Notes: generated by a model not told the origin, from the sequence alone. A stretch of 64,000 nt of DNA from Scytonematopsis contorta HA4267-MV1 (GCA_019359035.1 JAHHIC010000037.1:124001-188000), one strand, 5' to 3'; positions 8,372 through 17,876 are shown, counted from the first letter of the stretch. Numbers and translations: made by a program.

Positions 8372-8858
8372 GTATTTTATATTTCTGCTAACAAATTGAA
8401 GTGGATAATATTCCCTGATTCGGCTAAATTTCTTTTACAATCTTAATTCGCTTTATTATATGCAATAGGGGAGAATTCATACTCCTCATTTATTGTTTGT
8501 TCATGACAATCAAAATTTATAAACAAAACCTTAACATTTAAGCAAAATGTAGTTTTTACAGAACAGAAGTATGATTAAGATTTTTTTATTTGAAATTAAT
8601 TATATCTTATACCAAAGATAGATGCGCCCATTTTTTTAAACTTTATGATAGGCTATGACAATTAACAATGTTTTCTCATCCGAAGAGAAAAATGTTACCC
8701 CTAAATGTTGCTACCATAAGCTAAAGGACGGTCAACACCATGTAAACTTTTGATGCGCCATAGCAGAAATAAAAAATTGTTAGAGGAAAATTAGTTTTTG
8801 TGACCACCTGTAATGTTACAGTTGCAGGAAATTTAAGTGAAGTTTTCAGCGGGTATCA
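8372..8858. other. 487-bp AT-rich spacer
   Basis: I see no gene, palindrome or repeat that I can support in this stretch. It presumably holds the promoter of the downstream transglycosylase gene. Confidence 0.5.
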
Positions 8859-11075
8859 ATGCTGAAGAAGCAACAGAAAAAACAAAAAATCTCCATAATC
8901 GCGGGTGCTGGTCTGTGTGCCTTCTTGGCAGGCGGAATGCTCGCAGCGCCTCAAATTGGCAAAAACTTCGGGAATTGGCTTAGACCATCTGGAAGTCAGC
9001 AAGTAAGGATAACTGAGGCTAGCATTGCCAAATCTAACGTCCTTCCACTCGTCATGCAATCTCCACAGGAAAGGGCGGCAAAATTAGAAGCAATCGCTAA
9101 GGGTCCATCATCCGATGACCGTAACCGCGCTCGTTATCTACTTGCAAGTGACCTAATTGAGGCGAAAGACGGAAAACGCGCATTAGAGTTACTGGATGGG
9201 TTAGAAAATGACTACGAATTACTTGCACCTTACGTTTTGCTTCGTCAGGCACAGGCTTACGATATCCTAAAGGAATCAGGTAAAGCTTCGGATAGACGGC
9301 AAAAAGTAATTAGGGATTACGGCAACTACCCAGCTGCGGCAAAAGCTTTGTATCTGATTGGCGCACCTGAGTATCAAAATAAAGCAATTGCTGAATTTCC
9401 CTCTAATCCCCTCACATGGGAAATTATTCGACAGCGATTGCAAGAAGACCCAACTCAGTCCCGTTTGAGAGTAATTTTGGCACGGTACGCCTATGACCAG
9501 CCAGGAATTATGCGGACGTTGGATTTACTCAGTACTGACCCAACCCTAAAGCCCGAAGACTTTGAAGTTTTGGCTACAGCTTATTGGGAAAATAAAGAAT
9601 TTGGTAAAGCATCATTAGCTTATGCCAAAGCACCACGTACACCTCGTAACCTCTACCGTTACGCAAGAGGATTGCAGCTAACTAGTCAAAATGAGCAAGC
9701 TGCTTCTGTTTATCGCATGTTAGCCAAGGCATTTCCAGATGAGCCAGAAACTGCTACGGCTTTTTTACGTTTGACAGAATTGACTGCTAATCGTAAAGAT
9801 GCGATACCCTTGCTTGACCAAATAGTAAGTAAATTTCCTGAGCAAGCCGGTGCTGCTTTAGAAAAAAAATCGCAAATTTTAGAAAAAGAGGGAGACAAAA
9901 AAGGAGCCGAAGCTGCGCTACAACAGTTAATTACCAAGTTCAACAATACTGAAGAAGCAGCTGAGTATCGTTGGGAAATTGCTTCCAAAAAAGCCAAAGC
10001 TAAAAATTATAAAGAAGCATTAGCTTGGGCAGAACCAATCCCCAAAAATAACCCCACCAGTATTTTGTCACCCAGAGCAGGTTTTTGGGTTGGTAAGTGG
10101 GCTGAAAAACTCGGTAAGAAGCAAGAAGCACAACAAACTTATAAATTTGTTGTTAGCGAATTTCCTTACTCTTATTATGCTTGGCGTAGTGCTTCAACTT
10201 TAGGTTTGAATGTTGGTACTTTTAATACTGTACGCAACCTCAGTCCAGAAATTATACCCCTGCTACGTCCTCTTCCACCTGCTGGTTCAGATACTTTTAA
10301 AGAATTGTATTTGTTAGGACAAGAGCGTGATAGTTGGTTACAGTGGCAAACGGAATTTACTAATAAAATGCAAGCCTCGGTAGGAGAACAGTTTACTGAA
10401 GGTTTGTTGCGCTTAGCAAAAGGGGATAATTTAACTGGTATTGCTCAAATTTCCAAGTTAGAAGACCGAGAATTACCCCAAGACAAAGCAGATTATCAAG
10501 CACTTAGTAAACAGCTTAACTATTGGCAAGCACGTTATCCATTTCCGTATTTCAACGAAATTAAAAAATGGTCTGCAGACCGTAAAGTTAATCCGTTGTT
10601 AGTAACCGCTCTAATGCGTCAAGAGTCAAAATTCGAGCGGAAAATTAAGTCTGTTGTTGGTGCTACAGGTTTGATGCAGATAATGCCAGCAACTGCAAAA
10701 TGGATTGCTCCGCAAATCAAGTTAGATAAATTTGACTTAGAAAATCCTGACCATAATATCAAAATGGGCACTTGGTATTTAGACCATACCCACGACCAGT
10801 ATAAGGGTAATTCCATGTTAGCTATTGCGAGTTACAATGCTGGGCCTGGAAATGTTTCTAAATGGCTGCAAAGTTTACCAAAAGATGACCCAGATGATTT
10901 TGTGGAAGCAATTCCTTTTGATGAAACCAAGAATTATGTGCGGCAAGTGTTTGGCAACTACTGGAATTACTTGCGACTTTATAATCCGGAAGTTTCCAAA
11001 ATAGTTGCTCAGTACTCCAAAGAACATCCACAAATGCCGCAAACGGCGGAAGCGAGTCAAACAAGCAAAAAATAA
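8859..11075 (+). CDS. Slt70-type soluble lytic murein transglycosylase
   Basis: Cleaves the MurNAc-GlcNAc bond of peptidoglycan to give 1,6-anhydro ends. The 738-residue protein begins with a basic stretch and one membrane segment (residues 10-30, IIAGAGLCAFLAGGMLAA), so it is probably exported and perhaps anchored. Residues 60-560 are a long TPR-like helical superhelix as in Slt70. The C-terminal SLT domain has the catalytic Glu in RQESKF, followed by GLMQIMPATA and the ASYNAGPGNV motif. It is monocistronic in appearance, with a MITE-like repeat 14 bp after its stop. The ATG at 8859 is preceded by a weak AGCGGG. Confidence 0.92.
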   Translation: MLKKQQKKQKISIIAGAGLCAFLAGGMLAAPQIGKNFGNWLRPSGSQQVRITEASIAKSNVLPLVMQSPQERAAKLEAIAKGPSSDDRNRARYLLASDLIEAKDGKRALELLDGLENDYELLAPYVLLRQAQAYDILKESGKASDRRQKVIRDYGNYPAAAKALYLIGAPEYQNKAIAEFPSNPLTWEIIRQRLQEDPTQSRLRVILARYAYDQPGIMRTLDLLSTDPTLKPEDFEVLATAYWENKEFGKASLAYAKAPRTPRNLYRYARGLQLTSQNEQAASVYRMLAKAFPDEPETATAFLRLTELTANRKDAIPLLDQIVSKFPEQAGAALEKKSQILEKEGDKKGAEAALQQLITKFNNTEEAAEYRWEIASKKAKAKNYKEALAWAEPIPKNNPTSILSPRAGFWVGKWAEKLGKKQEAQQTYKFVVSEFPYSYYAWRSASTLGLNVGTFNTVRNLSPEIIPLLRPLPPAGSDTFKELYLLGQERDSWLQWQTEFTNKMQASVGEQFTEGLLRLAKGDNLTGIAQISKLEDRELPQDKADYQALSKQLNYWQARYPFPYFNEIKKWSADRKVNPLLVTALMRQESKFERKIKSVVGATGLMQIMPATAKWIAPQIKLDKFDLENPDHNIKMGTWYLDHTHDQYKGNSMLAIASYNAGPGNVSKWLQSLPKDDPDDFVEAIPFDETKNYVRQVFGNYWNYLRLYNPEVSKIVAQYSKEHPQMPQTAEASQTSKK

Positions 11076-11089
11076 ATGAGTTTGATTGA

Positions 11090-11218
11090 GAGGTAATTCA
11101 TATTCACGTAGGATGGGTTAGGCGCATTTGTAAAACTTATTTGGAGGCTCTTTCAGTTTTATGAAGCGCCATAACCCATCACTTCTATAAACTTAATATT
11201 TACTTTATGAATTACCTC
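11090..11218. mobile_element. MITE-like element, family B, copy 1
   Basis: The element begins GAGGTAATTCATA and ends with its exact complement TATGAATTACCTC, a perfect 13-bp terminal inverted repeat 129 bp apart. The inner sequence, including CGTAGGATGGGTTAGGCGCA and a GGAGGCTCTT segment, recurs in inverted orientation at 44321-44467. There is no coding capacity. Transposition by an external transposase is an inference. Confidence 0.75.
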
Positions 11219-11223
11219 TAAAT

Positions 11224-11661
11224 CTAGCTTTTTGTAGTTAGCAAAACTTCCTCAAGAAATACTCGCTCGAAAGAAGAAACTTCTATTACCAATGTGGATT
11301 TGCCTTTTTCTGTGAGTAATATTTTTCCATCATTGGCAATACTAAAATCTTTTCCTAATACGAAGTTTTTTCTCATCAACATTTTTACAGCGAACATAAC
11401 TACATATTCTTTTAAGTCTAAGCAGGCTTCCAAATCAGGAAAATTTTTCCAAGTCCAGTAACAAGCTTCAGATTCGGTATTAGCGAGTTGAAATATGGCT
11501 GCATTCATAATATGCATTGTTTCTTCAAAACCAACTTGCTGAATCAAATTCATGAAGCAGGATTCGACTAAATCTTTGTTCATGAGCTGGAACGCATCAA
11601 CTACTAAGTTGACCGCTAGACTGAACTCATAAAATTTTGGTTCAAAATCATAATTCGACAT
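11224..11661 (-). CDS. unknown 145-residue protein
   Basis: I do not recognise the family. The product looks like a soluble, mostly helical domain (residues 10-75, including LVVDAFQLMNKDLVESCFMN) followed by a short beta-rich end (KILLTEKGKSTLVIEVSSFE). There is no signal peptide or membrane segment. The codon pattern and clean start (ATG at 11661 with AAGGAAT 7-13 nt upstream) support a real gene. It ends 6 bp from the family B MITE and is convergent with the transglycosylase gene. The next gene leftwards on the same strand is 360 bp away and unlikely to be co-transcribed. Confidence 0.65.
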   Translation of the reverse strand: MSNYDFEPKFYEFSLAVNLVVDAFQLMNKDLVESCFMNLIQQVGFEETMHIMNAAIFQLANTESEACYWTWKNFPDLEACLDLKEYVVMFAVKMLMRKNFVLGKDFSIANDGKILLTEKGKSTLVIEVSSFERVFLEEVLLTTKS

Positions 11662-11889
11662 GATAAATATTCCTTTGGTAGTTTTTTGTTTAATATAAAG
11701 TTATATAGTTTTTATGAAATAAGGCATTATCGTTATAAAAGTTAAAAAAAGTAGGTAGGTGGATTTTCTCAGTTCTCCACCTATTACAGATAAGTATCTC
11801 TGGTGAAACTATCAGCAGTGACTATGGAATTCATTACTAACTAGCTTCAATATCAAAATTAAAGTAAAAAAGTGAAGACACCGTGAAGA

Positions 11890-12030
11890 AAAATGTAGAG
11901 ACGTGATATATCACGTCTCCGCTTGTTTATGTATCGAATGCAACTAATAACTAATTCAAACCTAAAGAGACGTGATATATCACGTCTCTACATTTTTATG
12001 TATCGAATAGCAAATAATAACTAATTCCAG
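11890..12030. repeat. tandem duplication carrying two 26-bp palindromes
   Basis: Palindromes of the form AGAGACGTGATATATCACGTCTC sit at 11895-11919 and 11966-11991. Each is followed by the same flank (TGTATCGAAT ... AATAACTAATTC). The right flank of the second copy is the last codons and stop of the response regulator (CTAATTCCAG at 12021), and the first copy repeats that piece as CTAATTCAAA. So the 3' end of the gene was duplicated together with the palindrome. Confidence 0.75.
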
Positions 12031-12470
12031 CCTAAAATTTCCGCTACTCGGTCAGCCAAAGTCATCGGGTCAAAAGGTTTAGCAATAACAGCGTTCATTC
12101 CCATTTCTGCACATCGACTCCAGTTAATAGTTTGCGCTTTAGCTGTAACAAATATCACTGGAATATCGACGGTCACAGGGTTGGTTCGTAACCCTAACCA
12201 AGTACTAAAACCATCCATGTCAGGCATTGTTATATCTAGGAGAATAGCATCTGGTTGTTCTATTTTTGCCTTTGCTAAACCTTCAATGCCTGATTCTGCG
12301 GTAACGACTTCCCAACCTCTTAGTTCTTCTAAGGATAATTGAGCAATTTCTCGGATATCTTCTTCATCATCAATAATCAAAATACGTTTTATGTCAACTT
12401 TTTCTCTTTCCATTCCGGCAATTAATAATTTTGTTGACTGAAATTTGCCTACACTACTTTTAAGTGCCAT
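12021..12470 (-). CDS. single-domain response regulator
   Basis: A CheY-like receiver with no output domain. The acidic pair is in LIIDDEED, the phospho-acceptor Asp in ILLDITMPDMDG, and the conserved Lys in VIAKPFDP. I take the ATG at 12470 (MALKSSVGKF), which has GAGGG about 10 nt upstream; a TTG 18 bp further upstream and an ATG at 12413 are alternatives. It is read in the same direction as the hybrid kinase gene upstream of it (end 12704), with a 233-bp spacer holding a repeat array. It may take phosphate from that kinase, an inference from position only. Confidence 0.88.
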   Translation of the reverse strand: MALKSSVGKFQSTKLLIAGMEREKVDIKRILIIDDEEDIREIAQLSLEELRGWEVVTAESGIEGLAKAKIEQPDAILLDITMPDMDGFSTWLGLRTNPVTVDIPVIFVTAKAQTINWSRCAEMGMNAVIAKPFDPMTLADRVAEILGWN

Positions 12471-12629
12471 TCTCAGTTTTACCCTCAATAGTTATACAAT
12501 TGTAGGAATAAGTACACCGAACAATAATAGGGAACAGCGTTAAGCAATAAATTTTTTGTGAATTTATTTCTAATTGCTAGCTCGCTTTTAAGATTAATGG
12601 TCAAAAGTGAAGAATCTGTGAAGGTAATT

Positions 12630-12707
12630 AGAGACACGATTAAGAGACACGATTAAGAGACACGATTAAGAGACACGATTAAGAGACACGATTAATCGTG
12701 TCTCTAC
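12630..12707. repeat. 13-bp array grown from one arm of a palindrome
   Basis: Five head-to-tail copies of AGAGACACGATTA start at 12630. The last copy (12682) is followed by its complement ATCGTGTCTCTAC, making a perfect GAGACACGATTAATCGTGTC-type palindrome. The right arm provides the stop codon of the hybrid kinase (CTA at 12704-12706 on the + strand). The array therefore looks like amplification of the left arm only. Confidence 0.85.
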
Positions 12708-15700
12708 ACCATCCGTCTCAGTAAATCAATTACACGCTCTTCAAACTCTTCTGGTGTTACCCGACCTTTTGTTAAAAACAAGGTTTCCCCCAAGTTCAAC
12801 CTTTGGCGATCGCCTTCACTTAAATCTTGAGCGCAGTATACAACCAACGGAACCTGACGCAAGTGGTTGTGCTGTCGTAGCCAGTCAACTACGGCATAAC
12901 CACTAACTTCTGGTAAGGCTAGGTCTAGGACAAGCAGATGAGGAATAAGACGCTGGCTCATCTCGATAGCTTGCCTTCCCGTAGTCGCATGGTAAGTTTT
13001 AACACCATAGCGCTCGAACATGGCAATTAATACTTGTGCCAAATCTAAATCGTCTTCTACGACCAAAACTTTAACTTCTTGATTTTGCCCAGAAAGTACT
13101 CTTTCCAAAGCTTGAAACATTAATTTCTCATCTGGGGGTTTAACAATCCAGTTACTTATTTGCTGATTGGGAATTTCTCTTGCGTCCGGCATTAGCCCAC
13201 TAAGAATAATAACAGGTATATCTTGCGTCCGTGATTCTTGCTTGAGTGCTGCTAAAGTTTCCCAACCATTCATTTCAGGCATCATTAGGTTGAGGAAAAT
13301 CACATTTGGTTGCTGACGCTGTGCTTCTTGCAAAGCTTCTTGTCCAGAAGCGACACAAATTACTCGGTAACCTTGCTGCTGTAACATTCCCTGTAATACA
13401 GTTTGCACTCCGGGGTCATCGTCGCACACTAATATCAAAGGAGCATTAAATTTATTAACAGGAGCTTCGACTTCTTTTTCTGGTAATAAAGGTAGAGCAA
13501 CGTAAAAAGTAGCACCTTCGTTCAAAGTACTTTCCACCCAAATTTCACCGTCATGGTGCTGTACGATACTACGGCATATGGGGAGACCTAAGCCAGTACC
13601 CCCTTTTGAGCGAGAGTCTGAAGCATCTACCTGTTGAAAACGCTCAAATATACTTTCTAGTTTGTCAGCAGGTATACCTCGTCCTTGGTCTTTTATTTTG
13701 AGTAAGATTTGGGGAGTGGGGAGTGGGGAGTGGGGAGTGGGGAGTGGGGAATTGGGAGTGGGGAATTGGGAGTGGGGAGTGGGGAATTGGGGGATTTCGC
13801 AACTTAACCAGACTGTTGATTTCGGTTCTGAAAATTTAATGGCGTTGCTGAGTAAGTTGGTTAAAGTTTGGATAATACGGTCAGGGTCAGCCCAAATCTG
13901 AGCGGGAACGGTTGTTACATGTAAGGTTATATCTGACTTTTCTGCCATATTCCGCATCACATCTGCTGATTGAGTCACCAAACTAGCAACATCACAGATT
14001 TGTTTAGTCATTTGTACCTTACCAGACTCGATGCGCTCAATATCTAAAATATCGTTGATTAAGCGGATGAGACGGTCGGTGTTATTGACTGCAATTTCTA
14101 CCATCCGTTGTGCTTTTTCGGGTTTGCTTTGCAGTACACCGTTAGCCACCAAACCAAGGGAGCCACGAATAGAAGTCAGAGGGGTTCGCAATTCATGGCT
14201 GACGAGAGAGACAAACTCATCTTTTAATCGTTCAACTTCCCGACGGTGACTAATATCTTTAATAAAGCAGTAATAAGCAACATCTTTACATTTCTGGTCT
14301 GGGTCTAGGTCTGTGGCTTTGACTATCACCATTTGCTTGTCAAAAGTGGAACCGTCTCGACGTATAGCTCTAACTTCGGTTTCAGCTTTACCGCTGACAA
14401 GCATTATTTGATAAGCATCTGCGACTTTTTGCTGGTCTTCTGGGTAGACGGTTGCTAGCCCTGTCATCCCTAACATTTCCTCTGGTTCATAGCCCAGCAT
14501 ATCGGCATAAGCGTGGTTTACATAGGTATAATGTCCCAGAGAGTCTAACTGAGAAATACCTTCTACCGCACTTTTTAAAGCTGTACTCAGGTTACGTCGT
14601 TCAACTTCTGCAAGTTTTGCATTGGTGATATCCTCAAAAATGTAAAGCCTACCAAAATATTTATCTTGCTTGTCGCAAATTTGGGTAGAAAGACGCCTTA
14701 GAACACGTCCTTGTGGTAGGCTAATTTCATCTTCAACCACTGTTTGCTTTTCTATAAGTACCGGGGGTTTACAAACTTTTCTAAAAGCTGCAAGACCACT
14801 GACGGTTGGTTTACAGTCAGAGCAGCCTGCTAATTGAAACTTTTTATTATCAGAATTATTAAACTTACCTTGCTGTAATTCTTCTTGCGTACATTCAATA
14901 CCCCAAATTTCACAAAAGTAGCTATTGAAATAAAGGACTTCATTTGTACGTTCATCCTCGACGTAAAATGCAAGGGGAGAAGCGTTAGCCATTGAGCGTA
15001 ACAGAGCTTCTCGCCAACGTAACTCTTCTTCTGCTATTTTTCGCTCTTTGATTTCGCGAAATAAATCTATATTTCGTTCCTCAAGATTTTCAGCGTATTG
15101 TCGGGAACGACCTTGTAAATAAACTACTAATGCCAATAGCAGAGAAGTTAGTAAACCCGCACCTAATACTACTGTAGGCAGAGAAGATTCGGCTTCTACG
15201 AGCATTGCAGGTGTCGGAGAAACCTTAAGTTGCCAAGTAAGATTCTTGAGATTAATTTTAGACTGGTGACTCCATTGGGTTTTGATGTGGGAATTTAAGT
15301 ATTTGCCACTATTGGTATAAATCTCTTCTTTTTTATCAAAAATGTTAATTGAGTAATGTTCTGTAAAATCCTGATTTAAAATTGTATCAAGCAGCGGCTG
15401 AGTAGAAAAAACCCCAACTATAAATCCATCAAAGTTATTTTCAGACTGACTTTCAGAATTATCCAAAAACAAAGGTATATAGACAAAAAAACCCTTACTC
15501 CCTTGGTCTAAGGTGGTGCTGCGAATTAACACCTCTTGACCTGCTTTGGCTTTGTCCAGGATAGTTTTGCTAAGTTCGTCAGATTCGACAGATTCTTTTA
15601 GTAACGCCTCTTTTTCCTTCTGGGGAACAATCCAACGTACCCGATATGATTTATCTACCAACTTGATAGCTTTAAAACCAGGATAATCTTGCCAATAATT

Positions 15701-15982
15701 GATTGCATCGGCTTCCCACTCAGCTTGAGGGGTTCCTTTCTGCAATTCCCAACGCTGTCCCATCCGTTCTAGGGCTAGAATCCGAGTGTGGATTTGGGTT
15801 GTAATTTCTTGACTAGTACTTGATGCTGCAAATTTAATATTTCTGTCGATTTGAACTTGCTCCTGCTGCTTCAAACCTTGCCATAAAAAAACGGTAATAA
15901 TTACAACAGTTATACTTACTAAAACAGGTCGCCACAGCTTTTGCAAATCACTTGTCAGAGTCGCACTCTCGCTTTGTTTCAC
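12704..15982 (-). CDS. CHASE-PAS hybrid sensor histidine kinase with two receivers
   Basis: Membrane sensor kinase of 1092 residues from a GTG. Order: membrane segment (15-35), extracytoplasmic CHASE domain (GFKAIKLVDKSYRVRWIVP near 95), second membrane segment (about 272-290), two PAS domains (about 330-460 and 470-590), HisKA with His in VSHELRTP (about 606), HATPase (N box LSNAIKF, G1 DQGRGIP, G2 GGTGLGL), then two receivers. In the first receiver the acceptor Asp is Asn (VIFLNLMMPEMNG), so it should not be phosphorylated; the second keeps LVLDLALP. About 28 residues of PTPHSPL-type repeat interrupt the ATPase domain between N and G1 boxes. It lies 6 bp behind the REC-wHTH-HPT-GGDEF gene, clearly one operon. 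Confidence 0.93.
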   Translation of the reverse strand: MKQSESATLTSDLQKLWRPVLVSITVVIITVFLWQGLKQQEQVQIDRNIKFAASSTSQEITTQIHTRILALERMGQRWELQKGTPQAEWEADAINYWQDYPGFKAIKLVDKSYRVRWIVPQKEKEALLKESVESDELSKTILDKAKAGQEVLIRSTTLDQGSKGFFVYIPLFLDNSESQSENNFDGFIVGVFSTQPLLDTILNQDFTEHYSINIFDKKEEIYTNSGKYLNSHIKTQWSHQSKINLKNLTWQLKVSPTPAMLVEAESSLPTVVLGAGLLTSLLLALVVYLQGRSRQYAENLEERNIDLFREIKERKIAEEELRWREALLRSMANASPLAFYVEDERTNEVLYFNSYFCEIWGIECTQEELQQGKFNNSDNKKFQLAGCSDCKPTVSGLAAFRKVCKPPVLIEKQTVVEDEISLPQGRVLRRLSTQICDKQDKYFGRLYIFEDITNAKLAEVERRNLSTALKSAVEGISQLDSLGHYTYVNHAYADMLGYEPEEMLGMTGLATVYPEDQQKVADAYQIMLVSGKAETEVRAIRRDGSTFDKQMVIVKATDLDPDQKCKDVAYYCFIKDISHRREVERLKDEFVSLVSHELRTPLTSIRGSLGLVANGVLQSKPEKAQRMVEIAVNNTDRLIRLINDILDIERIESGKVQMTKQICDVASLVTQSADVMRNMAEKSDITLHVTTVPAQIWADPDRIIQTLTNLLSNAIKFSEPKSTVWLSCEIPQFPTPHSQFPTPNSPLPTPHSPLPTPQILLKIKDQGRGIPADKLESIFERFQQVDASDSRSKGGTGLGLPICRSIVQHHDGEIWVESTLNEGATFYVALPLLPEKEVEAPVNKFNAPLILVCDDDPGVQTVLQGMLQQQGYRVICVASGQEALQEAQRQQPNVIFLNLMMPEMNGWETLAALKQESRTQDIPVIILSGLMPDAREIPNQQISNWIVKPPDEKLMFQALERVLSGQNQEVKVLVVEDDLDLAQVLIAMFERYGVKTYHATTGRQAIEMSQRLIPHLLVLDLALPEVSGYAVVDWLRQHNHLRQVPLVVYCAQDLSEGDRQRLNLGETLFLTKGRVTPEEFEERVIDLLRRMV
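13711..13793. repeat. heptamer repeat run inside the kinase ATPase domain
   Basis: Twelve or so units of GGGGAGT / GGGGAAT / GGGAGTG run without interruption and are read in frame as proline-rich PTPHS and PTPNS units. The same units occur between genes at 27539, 53390 and inside nirA. The total length is a multiple of three, so the kinase frame is kept. Confidence 0.9.
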
Positions 15983-15988
15983 CGCTGT

Positions 15989-17581
15989 TTATCCTTTTGA
16001 GCTTATTGCTACTTTATATAATGCTTCTAAGTTATTACCGTCTTGGGGATATTCTGCTGCTCCCCAAGAAATATTTAATCGAAAATCACTAATGTTAGAA
16101 ATACTAGATTTCTCTGTATAAAGAGTTTCTAGAATCTCTTCCAAGCGCTGCATTCCACTTACAAGTGTAAAATCATACATTAATATGACGAATTCTGCAC
16201 CCCCCCAACGGGAGATAATATCATTTTGGAAAAAGTGCCGCAAAAGTCTTCCAAAGTTAGACAAAACTTCATCTCCCACCTCATGACCGTACTGTCGGTT
16301 AATTTGTTGTAGGTCTTGTATTTGCAGGACAGCGAAGCACAAAGTTTTTAAGTTTGTTTTATCTGAGTTTTTTTTATTGGTCGAGCGTAGGAATTGCTCG
16401 AATTCCACAATTGATTTGCGACGGTTAGCAACTCCGGTCAAAGCATCTATTTCCTTGGTCTTTTTTAAAAGACGATAATAGTCGTCAAGTGACAAATTAT
16501 CGGAAAAATTATTTGGTATTGGGCTTTTTGTTATAGCTTGTTGTAATTGCTGTCGCAAGTCCAAAACTAGTTCTGATAAGTGAAATTTTTCTTCTGGAAG
16601 CAGGGAAGCTGCGACTTGCAACAGCTGTTCAATTTCCGAAGCCAAATGAGAGCCAAAGTCAAAGCCAAACATACCAAGGGAACCTGCCAGTTTGTGGGCA
16701 TTTTGATATGCTTGGTTAATCAACTCCTCGTCAAGTTTATCTTTAAGAAGGGCTGTTGTAGCTTGTTCAATTACCGCGATTCGATGACCTAACTTTTGTT
16801 GACCTCGTTCCCAAACTTTTTTAGTTATTTGCTGAGTTTCTTCTTCTTGTATTAAAGAAAATTGTGAATTTTGAATTTTAAGTTCTGAATTTTGAGTTTT
16901 TTTTGTGGGAGCTTCTTTTAAACGATAACCAATACCGTAGATTGTCTCGATGGGGTCAGAAGAAATCCCCCCTTTTTGAAGTTTACGACGTAAACCTTTA
17001 AGATGTGCCCTAACTGTATCATCTGTGGGAGGTTCTTCAAATGACCAGAGATGGTCTATAATTGCCCCACTTTTGAACACTCGGTTAGGATTGCGAAGAA
17101 ATAGTTCTAGCAACCCATACTCTTTGGGAGTTAAACGTATGGGTTGATTGTTGTAGGTAACTTTACAAGTACTGGGGTCTAGTTGTAGATTTCCCCACTG
17201 TAATAAAGGTTGTTGCGTTGAATTTCCACGACGTAACAAAGCACGAACGCGAGCGGAAAATTCCTGTAAATCTACGGGTTTAGCGAGATAATCATCGGCT
17301 CCAGCATCTAAACCTGTTACTTTACTATTAACACTGTCTTGAGCAGTTAAAAGAAGAATTGGTGACTTTACTCCCTTTGAGCGCAAACGACGACACAGAT
17401 TAATACCATCCAACTTAGGGAGCATGACATCAAGCACTAGCAAGTCATAATCACAAGCTTCTGCTGAATCCCAAGCAGTTTCTCCATCTGCGGCTACATC
17501 TACTGCATAGCGTAACTGAGTCAGACATTTGACAAGTGATTCGGCAATCAACTCATCATCTTCAACTACTAAAATTCTCAT
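15989..17581 (-). CDS. REC-winged helix-HPT-GGDEF response regulator
   Basis: A 530-residue multidomain regulator starting at the ATG at 17581 (MRILVVEDDE); the open frame extends 25 codons further with no receiver homology. Order: receiver (1-118, acceptor Asp in LVLDVMLP, Lys in LAKPVD), OmpR-type winged helix (about 125-225, RLTPKEYGLLELFLRN), histidine phosphotransfer domain (about 265-350, phospho-His in NAHKLAGSLG), and GGDEF domain (about 375-530). The GGDEF signature reads GGAEF, so cyclase activity is probably lost. Together with the kinase 6 bp downstream it contains all steps of a phosphorelay: kinase, receiver, HPT and DNA-binding output. Confidence 0.92.
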   Translation of the reverse strand: MRILVVEDDELIAESLVKCLTQLRYAVDVAADGETAWDSAEACDYDLLVLDVMLPKLDGINLCRRLRSKGVKSPILLLTAQDSVNSKVTGLDAGADDYLAKPVDLQEFSARVRALLRRGNSTQQPLLQWGNLQLDPSTCKVTYNNQPIRLTPKEYGLLELFLRNPNRVFKSGAIIDHLWSFEEPPTDDTVRAHLKGLRRKLQKGGISSDPIETIYGIGYRLKEAPTKKTQNSELKIQNSQFSLIQEEETQQITKKVWERGQQKLGHRIAVIEQATTALLKDKLDEELINQAYQNAHKLAGSLGMFGFDFGSHLASEIEQLLQVAASLLPEEKFHLSELVLDLRQQLQQAITKSPIPNNFSDNLSLDDYYRLLKKTKEIDALTGVANRRKSIVEFEQFLRSTNKKNSDKTNLKTLCFAVLQIQDLQQINRQYGHEVGDEVLSNFGRLLRHFFQNDIISRWGGAEFVILMYDFTLVSGMQRLEEILETLYTEKSSISNISDFRLNISWGAAEYPQDGNNLEALYKVAISSKG

Positions 17582-17804
17582 AAAAGTCTGATTCCACCGC
17601 TTCCTTCTCTTGCTTTGCGACAAAAGTGTGAACTGAGCAGCAAATAACTTTAACAACAGGGCAAGGAAATTTTACCGTAAGTTGGAAACTATTTCATGAA
17701 TGATTATTACAAAAAGATGGAGGAGAGGTCTATATATGAGTATTTCTGTAACCGCAGACCTAACCCCCCTACCCCCCTTCCCTACTAGGGAAGGGGGAAA
17801 TAAA

Positions 17805-17876
17805 CGACTACACTCAGATTGGCGTCAGGGGTGGTTGCCTTTTTAATTTGCGAACAGATTATTTATCTGTGTCAGC
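17805..17876. repeat. direct repeat left of the Rpn nuclease gene
   Basis: About 70 bp beginning CGACTACACTCAGATTGGCG are repeated at 18918-18990 with roughly 88 percent identity by eye, in the same orientation. This copy covers the stop codon of the Rpn gene (TCA at 17872-17874). The bases just to its left form a GC-rich CCCTTCCC/GGGAAGGG hairpin. Recombination between the two copies would remove the gene. Confidence 0.85.

Noticed and set aside
17601-17656. 25-residue extension of the REC-wHTH-HPT-GGDEF regulator
   Set aside because: It has no receiver homology; the receiver begins at the ATG at 17581.
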